64,000 nt of DNA. Source: Sphaerisporangium flaviroseum (lineage in GTDB: Bacteria; Actinomycetota; Actinomycetes; Streptosporangiales; Streptosporangiaceae). Made by a program: the position numbers and the translations under genes. The stretch is taken from the NCBI RefSeq assembly GCF_039537005.1, contig NZ_BAAAZR010000043.1, forward strand, positions 253,246-317,245, written 5' to 3'. Positions 40,213 through 50,500 of this stretch are shown here, one piece after another. The notes under the pieces were generated by a model, which worked only from the letters and a program-made list of their open reading frames with translations, ran no database searches and was not told where the DNA came from. Numbering within the stretch: the stretch's first letter is position 1; each line of letters opens with the position of its first letter.

Positions 40213-43044
40213 TCAGCGAACAGGCAGGTTGTTCGCGCCGGTGAGGCGACCGCGTACCTGGTCGGCGTCGGGGTGGCGCAGGTCGTCGAGGATCGCCACG
40301 GCCGCCAGCCAGGCGTCCGACGCGTGGTGCGGTGAGCCGCTGGCCTGGTGGCTATCTCCGAGGTGAACCAGGACATCCGCCTCGCCATACCGGTCACCGG
40401 ACTCACGATAGAGGCGCAGGGCGCGTTGATAGCACTCCATCGCCTCGGGGTGCCGGCCCAGGTTGTGGTAGGCGAAGCCGAGGCTGTCTCGAACTCCCGC
40501 CTCCCCGTAAAGGTCACCCAGCCCTCGCACCAGCACCAGCGCCTGACCACAGTAGAACAGTGCATCCTCGTGGCGGCCGAGGAGTCCACAGTTCCAGCCG
40601 ATCGCGTTGAGGGCCAAGGCCTGGCCGTACGCGTCATCCGCCTGCCGGAATAGTTCGAGGCCGAGCAACGCCTGTTCCAGCGCCGCGTCGTGCTTCTGCC
40701 GGCACTCGTACACCCGCGCCAGGCCAAGCCGGACGACGGCCGCACCGCCCGTGTCTCCCAGGCTGTCATACATGGCCAGTGCCTGCTGGTAGTGATCGCA
40801 TGCCTCGTCCTGGCGACCCATCATGGTGTACGCGCGGGCACACAGCCGATGTGACACGGCCTGGCGGACGATGTCACCTGTCCGGAGGGCTCCCGCCAGG
40901 GCGGTCCGCTGCGTCGCGGCCTGATCCTCCCACAACCCCCGCTTCGTGCAGAACGTCGCCAGCGCCCAAGACAGTTGCCAAGCATGTGCTTCGAAGCCGT
41001 CCCCGGCCCTGTGCACCGCCGACAGCAAGACCTGGTATTCCGCCGCGAACCACTCGAAGGCCTGCGCGCGATCCGGCAACTGATGGACATCCACCCCCTC
41101 ACGCGGCGGCTCCAGCACGGTCGGCTCCCGCTGGGGGTCCAGCATCAGCGCAGCCGTGCAGGCGGTGTGCACGTAGTGGTCGAGCAGCCGGTGTCGGGCA
41201 TCCCGGCGGTCGGATTCGGTGTCGACGGTGCGGCCCAGTTCCCCCGCGTACGCCCGCAGCAGATCGTGGAAGGTGTACCGGGCCGGAACGTGCTCGATGA
41301 GCAGGCTCGCCCGGGTCAGTTCCGCCAGCAGCACCCGGGTGGTCCGCAACGGGAGTCCGGCGAGGTTGGCCGCGGCCATGGCGGAGATGTCCGGACCGGG
41401 AACGGTCCCCAGCAACCGGAACAGCCGTGCCGCCGGCGCACCCAGGGCCCCGTACGACCAGGAGAACACGGCGCGGGGATCACTGGCCGGGTCTTCCACC
41501 GCCAGCGCGTCCAGCCGATCCCGGCCGTCCCACAACTCCCGGCACACCTCGGCGAGAGGAAAGTCGGGGTGGACCGCCGCGCGTCCCGCCACGATCGCCA
41601 GCGCCAGCGGTAACCGGGCGCAGGCGTCGGCGACGGCTTCCACCGCATCCATGTCTGGATGTGTCCGCTCTGCGCCCAGCCGTTCGGTCAGGAAATCGAC
41701 CGCCTCGCCGGCGGTGAACACGTCGAGCATCACTGGTCTCGCAGCGTGGGTGGCCAGCAGCCCGTCGAGACGGCTGCGGCTGGTGACCATGGCCAGGCAG
41801 CCGGCCGCGCCGGGCAGCAACGGCCGTACCTGCTCGGCGTCCCGGGCGTTGTCAAGGACGACCATGATGCGCCGGTCCGCCACGATACTGCGGTACAGGG
41901 CCGTCCGGCCGTCCAGGTCCACCGGGATGTGTTGCGCCGGAATGTGCAACGCCTCAAGAAATCCGTGCAAGGCCTCGGTGGCCGCCACCGGCCTACCAGC
42001 AGGGTCGAAGCCGCGCAGGTCAACGTAGAGCTGCCCGTCGGGGAAATGGCTGCGGGTCTTGTGCGCCCAATGCACCGCGAGTGCCGTCTTGCCCACGCCG
42101 GCCGCACCCCAGATCACGCCGACGCACGCGGACGCGCCGGCGCGTGATCCCTGCAGCAGACCGTCCAGCTGTCGAATCTGATCCGTCCTGCCGACGAGAA
42201 GACCGGGAGCGCCCGGCAACTGGGCCGGCCTCACCTCGGCGATCGCTGGTACAGGCACATCCGGCACGCGGGCGGACGGCGGGCGAAGCAACTTGTCGGC
42301 GTCCACCCCGCCGGACAGCAACCTTTCATGCAGTTGTTGCAGCTCTGGGCCGGGCTCCACGCCGAGCTGGTCGATGAGCTGGCGGCGCGTGCGCCGGAAC
42401 ACATCCAGAGCCTCAGCGTGTCGTCCGCTCCCGTACAGGGCCAGCATCAGCAACGCCCGCAACCGCTCCCGGTACGGCTGTGCGACAACCAGACGGTTGA
42501 GCTCGGACACCACCTTGACGTGCCGGCCCAGCTCCAGGTCCAACTCGATGCGCCGCTCCAGGATGGCCAGCCGCCGCTCCTCCAGGTGCTCCGCGGTGGT
42601 CTGCAGGTGTGGCGAGTCCAGTCCGTCCAACGCCGGACCTCGCCACAGCGAGATTGCATGGGTGAGCAGCCGACTGGCCTCATCTATGCGCCCGGCACCC
42701 ACCAGTACCTCGGCTCGCGCCACCGCATTGTCCACGCGCTGCAGATCAAGTTGCCCGTCCGCCACATTGATCAGATAACCCGTGCCCTTCGGCACCAGCA
42801 GGTCGGTTCCATCGCCTGCGGCACGCAGCAGGCGCCGCAGGCTCGATGCACGGTTCTGCACCTGGGCGCGGGCGGTTGCCGGCGGGTGCTCCCCCCACGT
42901 CGCCTCGATCAACTGCTGGATGGACACCATCCGGTTCGCGTTGAGGAGCAAAGCCGCCAGCAGACGCCGGTTACGTTCACCACCCAACGCCAGTTCGCCC
43001 TGGTCGGTCCGCACCTCCAGTGGACCCAGCAGGCCGTACTGCAT
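40213..43044 (-). CDS. AfsR/SARP-family regulator with NB-ARC and TPR domains
   Basis: 943 aa from ATG 43044. Residues 1-90 are the OmpR-like winged helix (MQYGLLGPLEVRTDQGELAL, LLLNANRMVSIQQLIEATWG). Residues about 95-245 form the bacterial transcriptional activation domain (RRTRRQLIDQLGVEPGPELQ). The NB-ARC domain has a P-loop GVIWGAAGVGKTALAVHW near residue 315 and RIMVVLDNARDAEQVRPLLP as Walker B. The last 250 residues are tetratricopeptide repeats (YDSLGDTGGAAVVRLGLARV, MECYQRALRLYRESGDRYGE). Such proteins activate antibiotic clusters. It lies about 150 bp from the end of the NRPS operon, on the same strand, and is the best candidate pathway regulator. It is inside the 31-bp-repeat segment. 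Confidence 0.94.
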   Translation of the reverse strand: MQYGLLGPLEVRTDQGELALGGERNRRLLAALLLNANRMVSIQQLIEATWGEHPPATARAQVQNRASSLRRLLRAAGDGTDLLVPKGTGYLINVADGQLDLQRVDNAVARAEVLVGAGRIDEASRLLTHAISLWRGPALDGLDSPHLQTTAEHLEERRLAILERRIELDLELGRHVKVVSELNRLVVAQPYRERLRALLMLALYGSGRHAEALDVFRRTRRQLIDQLGVEPGPELQQLHERLLSGGVDADKLLRPPSARVPDVPVPAIAEVRPAQLPGAPGLLVGRTDQIRQLDGLLQGSRAGASACVGVIWGAAGVGKTALAVHWAHKTRSHFPDGQLYVDLRGFDPAGRPVAATEALHGFLEALHIPAQHIPVDLDGRTALYRSIVADRRIMVVLDNARDAEQVRPLLPGAAGCLAMVTSRSRLDGLLATHAARPVMLDVFTAGEAVDFLTERLGAERTHPDMDAVEAVADACARLPLALAIVAGRAAVHPDFPLAEVCRELWDGRDRLDALAVEDPASDPRAVFSWSYGALGAPAARLFRLLGTVPGPDISAMAAANLAGLPLRTTRVLLAELTRASLLIEHVPARYTFHDLLRAYAGELGRTVDTESDRRDARHRLLDHYVHTACTAALMLDPQREPTVLEPPREGVDVHQLPDRAQAFEWFAAEYQVLLSAVHRAGDGFEAHAWQLSWALATFCTKRGLWEDQAATQRTALAGALRTGDIVRQAVSHRLCARAYTMMGRQDEACDHYQQALAMYDSLGDTGGAAVVRLGLARVYECRQKHDAALEQALLGLELFRQADDAYGQALALNAIGWNCGLLGRHEDALFYCGQALVLVRGLGDLYGEAGVRDSLGFAYHNLGRHPEAMECYQRALRLYRESGDRYGEADVLVHLGDSHQASGSPHHASDAWLAAVAILDDLRHPDADQVRGRLTGANNLPVR

Positions 43045-43153
43045 GGTTCACCGCCCATCGGCCGCGCGCCGCCGCAGCGTCAACTCCACGCGTGAGGGCT
43101 ACAAGATCTCATAAATGCCTGTTCATGACTAGGCGGAGCCATTCTGGACCCTC

Positions 43154-43184
43154 CCACTTGACGGAGGATGCCCACAGTCATTTC
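43154..43184 (+). repeat. 31-bp direct repeat, right copy
   Basis: Identical over 31 bp to 38035-38065. It lies four bases from the stop of the M20 hydrolase gene, so it marks the boundary between the SARP segment and the biosynthetic operon. Confidence 0.9.
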
Positions 43185-43188
43185 AGGG

Positions 43189-44427
43189 TCAAAGTCGCAG
43201 CACCGTGCGTAGCAGTACCCGGGCGCCCGCTAGCAGGTCCGTATCCGCGGTGTCCTCCTCCGGGACGTGGCTGACCCCTCCGATGCTCGGCACGAAGATC
43301 ATGCCGATCGGCGCGATCCTGGCCACTATCTGTGCGTCGTGGCCCGCCCCGCTCGGCAGCGTCTGGTGCGGGAGCCCCAGTTCGTCGGCGCTCGCCGTGA
43401 TCGCCGCGCGCAGCGCCGGATCTGTGGCGACCGGTGCCGCGCGCGTATCCACACGGATGTCGATATGCACGTCCGCCTGCTTGTCCAGGGACGCCAGCGA
43501 GGTCCGCAGAGCCTCCTCGGCGTTCTCCAGGCGGCTTGGATCGCTGTCGCGAAGGTCTATCGTCAGCCGCACGCTGTCCGCGATCGTGTTCGGCGAGTTC
43601 GGATGGACCTCCACCCATCCGACGGTGGTGACCCGGCACAGCCGCCGTTCACAGGCGAGGTCTTGGGCGGCCAGCACGATGCGTGCCGCGGTGGGCAGCG
43701 GATCGCGCCGCAGGTTCATCGGGGTGGTCCCTGCGTGCCCGGCCGACCCGCGGACCTCCACGGTGAGCAGGGTGCGTCCGGTGATGGAATCGACCACTCC
43801 GATCGGGCGGCCGCTGCGCTCCAGGACCGGTCCCTGTTCCACATGGAGCTCCAGGTAGGCCGCCACCGACTCTGCCAGCCATACCGCTGTGCTCAGTGCC
43901 GCCAGATCTCCACCGGCCAGCGCGAGCGGGCGGCGCAGCGACCGTCCATCGTGGTCACGCGGATCGTCGGGCAACATCTCCAGCGCGCCGGCGAGCACCG
44001 TGGACCCCCAGAACGGCTGGGGGAACAGGGCCCCTTCCTCGTTGGCGAACGCGACGAGGACCGGCTCGTACGCGGGCTCCGCTCCGGATTCGACGATGGT
44101 CTGCATGACTTCGAGCCCCGCGAGCACCCCATAGGCGCCGTCGAGCCTGCCGCCGTTCGCCACGGTGTCCAGATGAGAGCCGATGAGCAGTACCCTGCGG
44201 CTTTCCGCGCCTCGCCCTCCTCCAGGGCGGCGGATCAGCACGTTCCCGGCGGCGTCCACGGCGGCGTCCATGCCGCCGAGCTGCGCCTCCTTGCTCAACC
44301 GCTCGCGCGCCTCCAGATCGGACGCGCTGAATCCCTCTCTGCTGACCCCGCCCCCGGCGTTGCCCCCGATGCTCGCGAACGCCTCGATCCGGTCGAGGAG
44401 CCGGCGCGCGTTGATGTCCGCGGTCAT
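43189..44427 (-). CDS. M20-family N-carbamoyl-L-amino acid hydrolase / allantoate amidohydrolase-like enzyme
   Basis: 412 aa. The di-zinc site is visible: LLIGSHLDTVANGGRLDGAY near residue 80 (His and Asp), VAFANEEGALFPQPFWGSTV near 125 (Glu-Glu), YLELHVEQGPVLERSGRPIG near 190 (His) and GGVSHVPEEDTADTDLL near 385 (final His). GSAGHAGTTPMNLRRDPLPT is the dimerisation/substrate segment of the AllC/HyuC subgroup, which removes N-carbamoyl or ureido groups. Its start overlaps the MFS stop by 4 nt, making it the last gene of the NRPS operon. Given a carbamoyltransferase in the same operon, it may trim a carbamoylated intermediate or supply a precursor; this is inference. Confidence 0.9.
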   Translation of the reverse strand: MTADINARRLLDRIEAFASIGGNAGGGVSREGFSASDLEARERLSKEAQLGGMDAAVDAAGNVLIRRPGGGRGAESRRVLLIGSHLDTVANGGRLDGAYGVLAGLEVMQTIVESGAEPAYEPVLVAFANEEGALFPQPFWGSTVLAGALEMLPDDPRDHDGRSLRRPLALAGGDLAALSTAVWLAESVAAYLELHVEQGPVLERSGRPIGVVDSITGRTLLTVEVRGSAGHAGTTPMNLRRDPLPTAARIVLAAQDLACERRLCRVTTVGWVEVHPNSPNTIADSVRLTIDLRDSDPSRLENAEEALRTSLASLDKQADVHIDIRVDTRAAPVATDPALRAAITASADELGLPHQTLPSGAGHDAQIVARIAPIGMIFVPSIGGVSHVPEEDTADTDLLAGARVLLRTVLRL

Positions 44428-45680
44428 TTCGGCTCCCGCTCAGGAGGCACGGCGACCACGGCGTCGCCGCTGTCGGGTTGCTCGTCGGCCACCGAGGGGA
44501 TGATCTCGGGGGTCGGCAGCCGCGGCGAGAACACCATCGCGGCGGAGACCAGCGCCGCGACGGCCATCATGACGTACATGATCCGGTAGTCGAGCACCCC
44601 GATCAGCACGGTGCCGGCGGCGATCGACGCCGTCTGGGCGATGTCGCCCACGGTACTGGTCGCGGCGTTCACCCGTCCCTGCAACCGGGCCGGCGTGTAC
44701 AGGTGGCACGCGGTCTGCAGCGCCAGCATCAGGAACGGAAGGCCCGCGCCGATGATGAGCGCGCCGACGAGGAACAGCGGGACCTGGCGGGTGACACAGA
44801 GCAGCAGTCCGAGCGCGACGAGCGCGTATCCCACAGAACTGATCCTCGTCTCCTTGGCCCTCTTGGCCAGCAGCCCGGCCACCACTCCGCCAGCGACCGA
44901 GCCACCGCCCTGGACGGACGCCACGATGCCCATGAACGCCGCCTGCTGCCGCAGGCCCTCGTCGATCGCCGCGAAGGCCGCGGTCTCCAGCAGGCCGATG
45001 ACGGCCATGAAGCCGACCATCGCGAGGACGAGGCGGTACAGGAGCGGCACCTGGTGCACGTAACGGAAACCGGCCGTCACCGACGTCCGGTACGGCTCTT
45101 CGCTGCGCTCGGGCTCCGATTCGACGACCTTGATCGAGGCCAGCAGGAGCGCGGCCACGATGAACGTGGCGGAACCGATGAAGGCCAGCGAGTCACCGCC
45201 GAACGTCGCGTACACACCGGCGCCGACCATGGGCGAGACGATGCGCACTCCCTCCCCGACGGTGATGAGCAGGGAGCGCGCGTGCACCGCGTCGGAGGAG
45301 GGGATCAGATCCTTGAGCAGTGCCGAACGGGCCGGAACCGAGAACATCAGACCGTACGCGAAGGTCACCGCGTAGATGATCCATATCTGGTCGGCGCTGC
45401 GCACGGCCAGCAGGGAGAGCACCAGCACCGCCATGAAGCCGTACATCCACAACAGCAACGGCTTGCGGCGGACCCGGTCGACGAGGTCCCCGAGCAGCGG
45501 CGCGGCCAGGCCGGGCGCCGTGATGATGAGAAAGACCAGACCGGCCTGGGCGTTCGAACCGGTGAGGTCCTTGGCCCAGATGGCCAGCGACAGGAACATC
45601 GCGCTGTCCCCGAAGCCCGATACGGTCTGGGCGAAAAAGATCCGGCGGAAGCGCGGATTCCTGCGAAGGAGTTCCCACAT
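44424..45680 (-). CDS. MFS exporter of the NRPS cluster
   Basis: 418 aa with about twelve spans. It begins MWELLRRNPRFRRIFFAQTV, followed by SGFGDSAMFLSLAIWAKDLT, typical of the EntS-like/macrolide exporter branch. DLVDRVRRKPLLLWMYGFMA carries the loop 2-3 motif. It starts about 100 bp after the MbtH stop and overlaps the M20 hydrolase gene. Position inside the operon makes it the likely exporter of the peptide product or its self-resistance pump. Confidence 0.9.
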   Translation of the reverse strand: MWELLRRNPRFRRIFFAQTVSGFGDSAMFLSLAIWAKDLTGSNAQAGLVFLIITAPGLAAPLLGDLVDRVRRKPLLLWMYGFMAVLVLSLLAVRSADQIWIIYAVTFAYGLMFSVPARSALLKDLIPSSDAVHARSLLITVGEGVRIVSPMVGAGVYATFGGDSLAFIGSATFIVAALLLASIKVVESEPERSEEPYRTSVTAGFRYVHQVPLLYRLVLAMVGFMAVIGLLETAAFAAIDEGLRQQAAFMGIVASVQGGGSVAGGVVAGLLAKRAKETRISSVGYALVALGLLLCVTRQVPLFLVGALIIGAGLPFLMLALQTACHLYTPARLQGRVNAATSTVGDIAQTASIAAGTVLIGVLDYRIMYVMMAVAALVSAAMVFSPRLPTPEIIPSVADEQPDSGDAVVAVPPEREPK

Positions 45681-45784
45681 GTGACATCACCACTTAGGTC
45701 GGGAAGAGCCGGTCTGAGGGGCGGCCGGACGCGCGGGAGCACCGGTGTGCGCTCCGCCTCGTCGCGAGCCCGGGCCTTGCGCCG

Positions 45785-45991
45785 TCAGCTCTCGCCCATG
45801 GCGATGCGCAGGCTCTTGGGCCGCATGTCCGTCCACACCTGGCCGATGTGCTCCAGGCACTCCTCGCGCGTGCCCTGCACACCCGTGGTGTGCCAGCCGG
45901 CCGGCACCTCCCGGCCCACGGCCCAGATGGAGTACTGCTCTTCGTCGTTGACGACCACGGCGTACGTGACGTCGGTGGACTGTTCGCTCAT
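45785..45991 (-). CDS. MbtH-like protein, NRPS adenylation partner
   Basis: 68 aa, standard length. The invariant signature is present: VVNDEEQYSIWAVGREVPAG followed by WHTTG, then WTDMRPKSLRIAM near the end. The usual SxWP proline is replaced by alanine (SIWA), a minor variant. MbtH proteins bind A domains and are needed for their solubility or activity. It starts one base after the stop of the free-standing A-domain gene, suggesting it serves that enzyme and the A domains of the two NRPSs. Confidence 0.95.
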   Translation of the reverse strand: MSEQSTDVTYAVVVNDEEQYSIWAVGREVPAGWHTTGVQGTREECLEHIGQVWTDMRPKSLRIAMGES

Positions 45992-45992
45992 T

Positions 45993-47522
45993 TCACATTC
46001 CTTCCATGTGCGCTGGGGTGCGCGTACGAAGATCGGCCTTCAGGCGCTCGTCGACCATCTGCCGTACGATCTGCCGGCTGGTCTTGCCCGCGGTGTTTCG
46101 GGGAAGCTCGTCGAAGAACAGCACGCGCCGGGGCTGCATGTAGGCGGGCAGCAGCCGGCGCAACGGGGCGCGGAGCTCCGCCTCGTCCACGATGTGCCCG
46201 GGTGCGGTCGCGACGGCCAGGTACAGGTCCGGCTGGGCGCGCAGCGCGTCCGAGAGCACGGCGATGGCCTGGGACACGAACGGCACCTGCTGGGCGACCG
46301 CCTCGATCTCCCCCGGCTCCACCCGGTGACCGCGGATCTTCACCTGGTCGTCGCGGCGGCCGTGGAAGTAGTGCTGGCCGTCCGGCCCGACCCGCACCAG
46401 GTCTCCGGTCCGGTACATCCGCTCGCCGTCCGGGCCCATGACGAAGGCACGAGCGGTCAGCTCCGCGTCTCCGGCGTAACCGCGCGCCACCCCGATGCCG
46501 GACAGGAACAGCTCACCGACGGTCCCCGCCGGGACCGGGCGCTGCCGTTCGTCCAGGACGTGGGCGCGCAGCCCGGTGAGCGGACGGCCGATCGGCATCG
46601 GATCCCGGTAGGGCGGCAGCACCTGGGTGCAGAGCCCGACCACCGTGATCTCGGTAGGTCCGTACGCGTTCCACAGCGTGCCCGTGACATCCCAGAGGTC
46701 GTCCGTGAGGGCGGACGTCAGGGCCTCGCCACCGCTGATGAGCGTGGCGAAGACCCGCTCACGGTGGAGGAAGGGCAGCAGCAGGCGGAGCTGGCTCGGG
46801 GTGGCCCAGGCGGCGTCCACGGGATGCGCGCGCAGCCAGTCGGCGAAGAACTCCGGATTGCGAGCGGAGCGAGGGGGCGCGACCGCGATGGTGCCACCGC
46901 TGATCAGCGGCATCAACATCTCGGGGACGGACATGTCGAAGACGATGTTGCTGTGGGCGAGCATCCGGTCGCCGGGACGCAGGCTCAGCGCACGCACGAA
47001 GTAATCCAGCATGTTGAGCAGCGCCGGGTGCTCGACCTCCACTCCCTTGGGCACTCCGGTCGAGCCCGAGGTGAACAGGATGTACGCGGCGGGTTCCCGC
47101 CCGTCCCCGCCGTCCCCCGCGGCGGCCACCTCGGCGACCGCGCGTTCCACCACCCCATCGGCTCCCGGTCCGGTCGCCGCCACGTCGCAGCGGGCTTTCT
47201 GGACCTGGTAACGGCGCCGGTCGGCGGGAGAGGCCGGGTCCAGCGGGACCGCCACCGCCTCCAGCAGCCAGGTCGCCAGCAGCGCCACGACGTAGCCGGT
47301 TCCGTATCCGGACTCGATGGCGACGTGCGAGCCGCGCCGCGCGCCGCCTGCCTCCAGCCGCGTGGCCTGCTCGCGCACTGCGGACAGCAGCGCCTGATAG
47401 CCGAGCTCACGGGTCTCGTCCTGTACGGCCGGCGCGTGCGGCGTCGCCCGGGCGTGCCACAGGAACCGCTCCAGCGTGGTCCCCGGCACGGCGGCGCGTG
47501 CGGGCTCAGTCGGTTCTGGCAT
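45993..47522 (-). CDS. Free-standing adenylation-domain enzyme
   Basis: 509 aa from ATG 47522, overlapping the NRPS-2 stop by 17 nt. All A-domain cores are present: A3 YILFTSGSTGVPKGVEVEHP, A4 IVFDMSVPEMLMPLISGGTI, A5 NAYGPTEITVVG, A7 YRTGDLVRVGPDGQHYF, A8 GRRDDQVKIRGHRVEPGEIE and A10 with Lys in NTAGKTSRQIV. No T domain follows. Hand alignment of the pocket gives D-M-P-W-I-G-A-V-V-K, keeping Asp235 and so an alpha-amino acid substrate, but I do not match it to a known code. It likely loads the orphan T domain at the start of NRPS-2. Confidence 0.92.
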   Translation of the reverse strand: MPEPTEPARAAVPGTTLERFLWHARATPHAPAVQDETRELGYQALLSAVREQATRLEAGGARRGSHVAIESGYGTGYVVALLATWLLEAVAVPLDPASPADRRRYQVQKARCDVAATGPGADGVVERAVAEVAAAGDGGDGREPAAYILFTSGSTGVPKGVEVEHPALLNMLDYFVRALSLRPGDRMLAHSNIVFDMSVPEMLMPLISGGTIAVAPPRSARNPEFFADWLRAHPVDAAWATPSQLRLLLPFLHRERVFATLISGGEALTSALTDDLWDVTGTLWNAYGPTEITVVGLCTQVLPPYRDPMPIGRPLTGLRAHVLDERQRPVPAGTVGELFLSGIGVARGYAGDAELTARAFVMGPDGERMYRTGDLVRVGPDGQHYFHGRRDDQVKIRGHRVEPGEIEAVAQQVPFVSQAIAVLSDALRAQPDLYLAVATAPGHIVDEAELRAPLRRLLPAYMQPRRVLFFDELPRNTAGKTSRQIVRQMVDERLKADLRTRTPAHMEGM

Positions 47523-50500
47523 CGGCGCTCCTGCCCGCGTTCGTGTCGACGGACCCCCGGAACAGGGCGATGAGCCTGTCCAGGGTGGGGTCGGCGAAGA
47601 AGTCGGAGAGCTCCACCGCCACACCGAACTCCTGCTCCAGCCGGGACAGCAGGCGCAGCGCTTTGATGGAGTGGCCGCCCAGCATCAGGAAGTGGTCCTC
47701 GGGGCGCGCGTCGTCGAGGCCCAGGATCTCGCACCACACGGTGCTGACGGTCGCGGTCGCCTCGTCCTCGGCGTCGGCCGCTCCGCGATCCCCCTCGGCC
47801 GCCGCCGGCCGGCCGGGAGCGGGCGCGCCGGAGGCCGGTTCCGGCAACACAGGCTCCGGCAACACAGGCTCCGGGACCGCAGGCTCGGGGGCCGCAGGCT
47901 CCGCGGCCGCCGGGGGGGCCGCCGGCTCGGGGGCCGTCATGATGCCGGCGGCGGCCAGCGCCGCGTAACGGTCGGCCTTGCCGTTGGCGTTGACCGGTAT
48001 CCGGTCCAGCACGACCAGCCGGGTCGGCACCATGTACTCGGGCAGCTCACGCCGCAGCAGCGCGCCGAGCGCCGGCGCGTCCAGCGGCACGGCCGGTTCA
48101 CCGGCGGGCGTGACGCAGGCGACGATCTCGGTCCCGTCGTCCGTGGCGTGGGCGAGCACGACGGCATCGGCCACCTCGTCCAGCCGTCGCAGGGCCGCGT
48201 CGATCTCGCCGAGTTCGACGCGGAAGCCCCGGATCTTCACCTGGTCGTCCTGGCGTCCGAGGAACGCGAACCGTCCGCCGGACAGCACCCTCACCTGGTC
48301 CCCCGTGCGGTACAGGCGCCGCCCGGCCCGTGAGCCGAACGGGTCGGGCACGAAAGCGGCCGCCGTCATCTCGGGCGCGCCGAGGTAGCCGTGGGCCAGC
48401 CCGTCACCGCCCACATACAGCTCGCCCACCTCGCCCACCTGGACCGGCCGCCCCGCCGGATCGAGCGCGTAGGCGGTGGAGCCCGAGATCGGGCGGCCTA
48501 TCGGTACGGTGCCCTCGGCGAGGTCGGCCGGCGTGACATCGTGGAAGGTGCTGAACGTCGTGTTCTCGGTCGGCCCGTACCCGTTCACCACCCGTGCCGG
48601 CGGGTGGCCGGACAGGAGCTTCGCCAGGCGCCGCTCGTCGGCCTTCTCACCGCCGAACAGGAGCACCCGCAGATGCCGCAGGGCGTCGGGGGCGAAGTCC
48701 ACCACCTGGTTGAGAAGCGTGGCGGTGAGCCACAGGACCGTGATCCGCCGCTGCTCGAGGAACCGCTGCAGGCGCGTGGGCGACAGGACCACGTCCTGGT
48801 CCTCCACCACGAGGGTGGCTCCGGCGGCCAGCGCCCCCCAGATCTCGAACGTCGCCGCGTCGAAGGCGGGGCTCGACAGGTGCGCGACCCGGTCGGCGGG
48901 ATCGATGGTCACGTAGTTCGCGTCCGGGACCAGCCGGGTGATCGCCCGGTGGGGGATGACGACCGCTTTGGGTACGCCCGACGAGCCGGAGGTCGACATC
49001 ACGTACGCCACGTCCTCGCCGGTCAGCCGCGCCGGGCCGGACGCGGGCGCGGTGGGCGCCGCCTGCCGGAGCAACGCCCGCAGCCACAGCACGGGCATCA
49101 GGTCCGCAAGCAGCTCGGCTCGCCGCCCGTCCACGACGAGGGCGGCCCGCGCCGCGGCTTCCGCCACCGACCGCGTACGTTCGGCCGGCTGACGCACGTC
49201 GACCGGCAGGTAGGCGCAGCCCGCGTACAGGATGCCGAGGAAGACCGTCACCATGTCAACGCCACGGTCCATCGCGACGGCGACCACGTCCCCCCGGCGC
49301 AGCCCGGCCGCTCGCAGCCCCGCGGCCACCGCGGACGCCCGCTCGTCCAGCTCCCGGTACGTCAGCTCGCGATCCCGGTGCCGGATCGCGATGGCGTCCG
49401 GGCGGGCCACCGCCTGCCGGCGCACCCGCTCATGAACGGGCACGTATGGCCGGACCTCCGGCGCGGCCGCGGCCGACCTCGCGGGACCGGACAGCCCAGG
49501 CAGGACGGCGTCGGGATCGGCGAAGGCCTCGCCCACCGCCGACACCAGCCGCTGGTGGAGCTCGGCCGCCGCCTCGGCGGAGAACAGGTCGGTACGGTAC
49601 TCCAGCTCGGCGATGGTGGCGTCCGCCCGCCGCGTCACGCTCCACAGCACGTCGTACTTGGCGGTCCCGGTGGGGACGAGCTCGCGTTCGGCCCACGAGT
49701 CCCCCGCGCGCAGCCCGCACTCCGAAGCGTCGACGTACGTCAGGGCGGTCTGCACGGAAGCCGATCCCGGCTGGTTCCCGTTCGGCCACAGATCCTCGAT
49801 CACGGTCCGGCCCGGCAGCCGGCCGTGCGCGAGGGCCTCGGTGACGACCCGGCGCACCGACCTCACCAGGACACGGGCGGTGGTGCCCGGCGGGAGGACG
49901 AAGCGCAGCGGCAGCATGTCGACGAACAGCCCGACCTCCTCCCGCTGTTCCGGGCCGCGCGACGACACCGGCACGATGATGACCAGGTCGCGCTCGCCCG
50001 TCACCGCGGCGAGCCCGGCGGCGTGGGCCGCCACCCAGGCCATGAACGGGCTCAGCCGTTCGGCCTCGGCCAGCGAGGACAGGTCGGCCAGCGACTCGGG
50101 CGCGAAGGTGATGACCTGCGTCGCGCCGGAGACCCCGGCCGGCTTCCGCCGGGGCAGGTCGTGCGGCACCGGCAGGCCCCCCGGGCAGTCCGCCAGGGTC
50201 CTGCGCCAGTACTCCATGGCCGCGGCCGGATCCTGCCCCTGGGGGGAGACGGCCCGCGGAACCGTCTCGGCCCTCTCGTCGGGGCCGCCCGGTTCGCTCC
50301 CGTCGGATCCGGTCCCTTCGCCCATGTACAGCCGCTGCAGATGGGACTCCAGCAGCGACAGAGAGGCACCGTCGCAGACCAGGTGGTGGACGGTGAGCTG
50401 CAGCAGGTCACCCTCCTCGCCGCGGTCGACCACCAACGCGCGCAGCAACGGCGGGCGCGCCAGATCGAACGGCGTCCGCGCGTCGTCGTCCAGTAACCGG

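Noticed and set aside
44478..47573. 1031-codon plus-strand frame opposite the MFS, MbtH and A-domain genes
   Set aside because: It is the complement of three clear genes and has the His/Gly/Arg-rich composition of a shadow frame.
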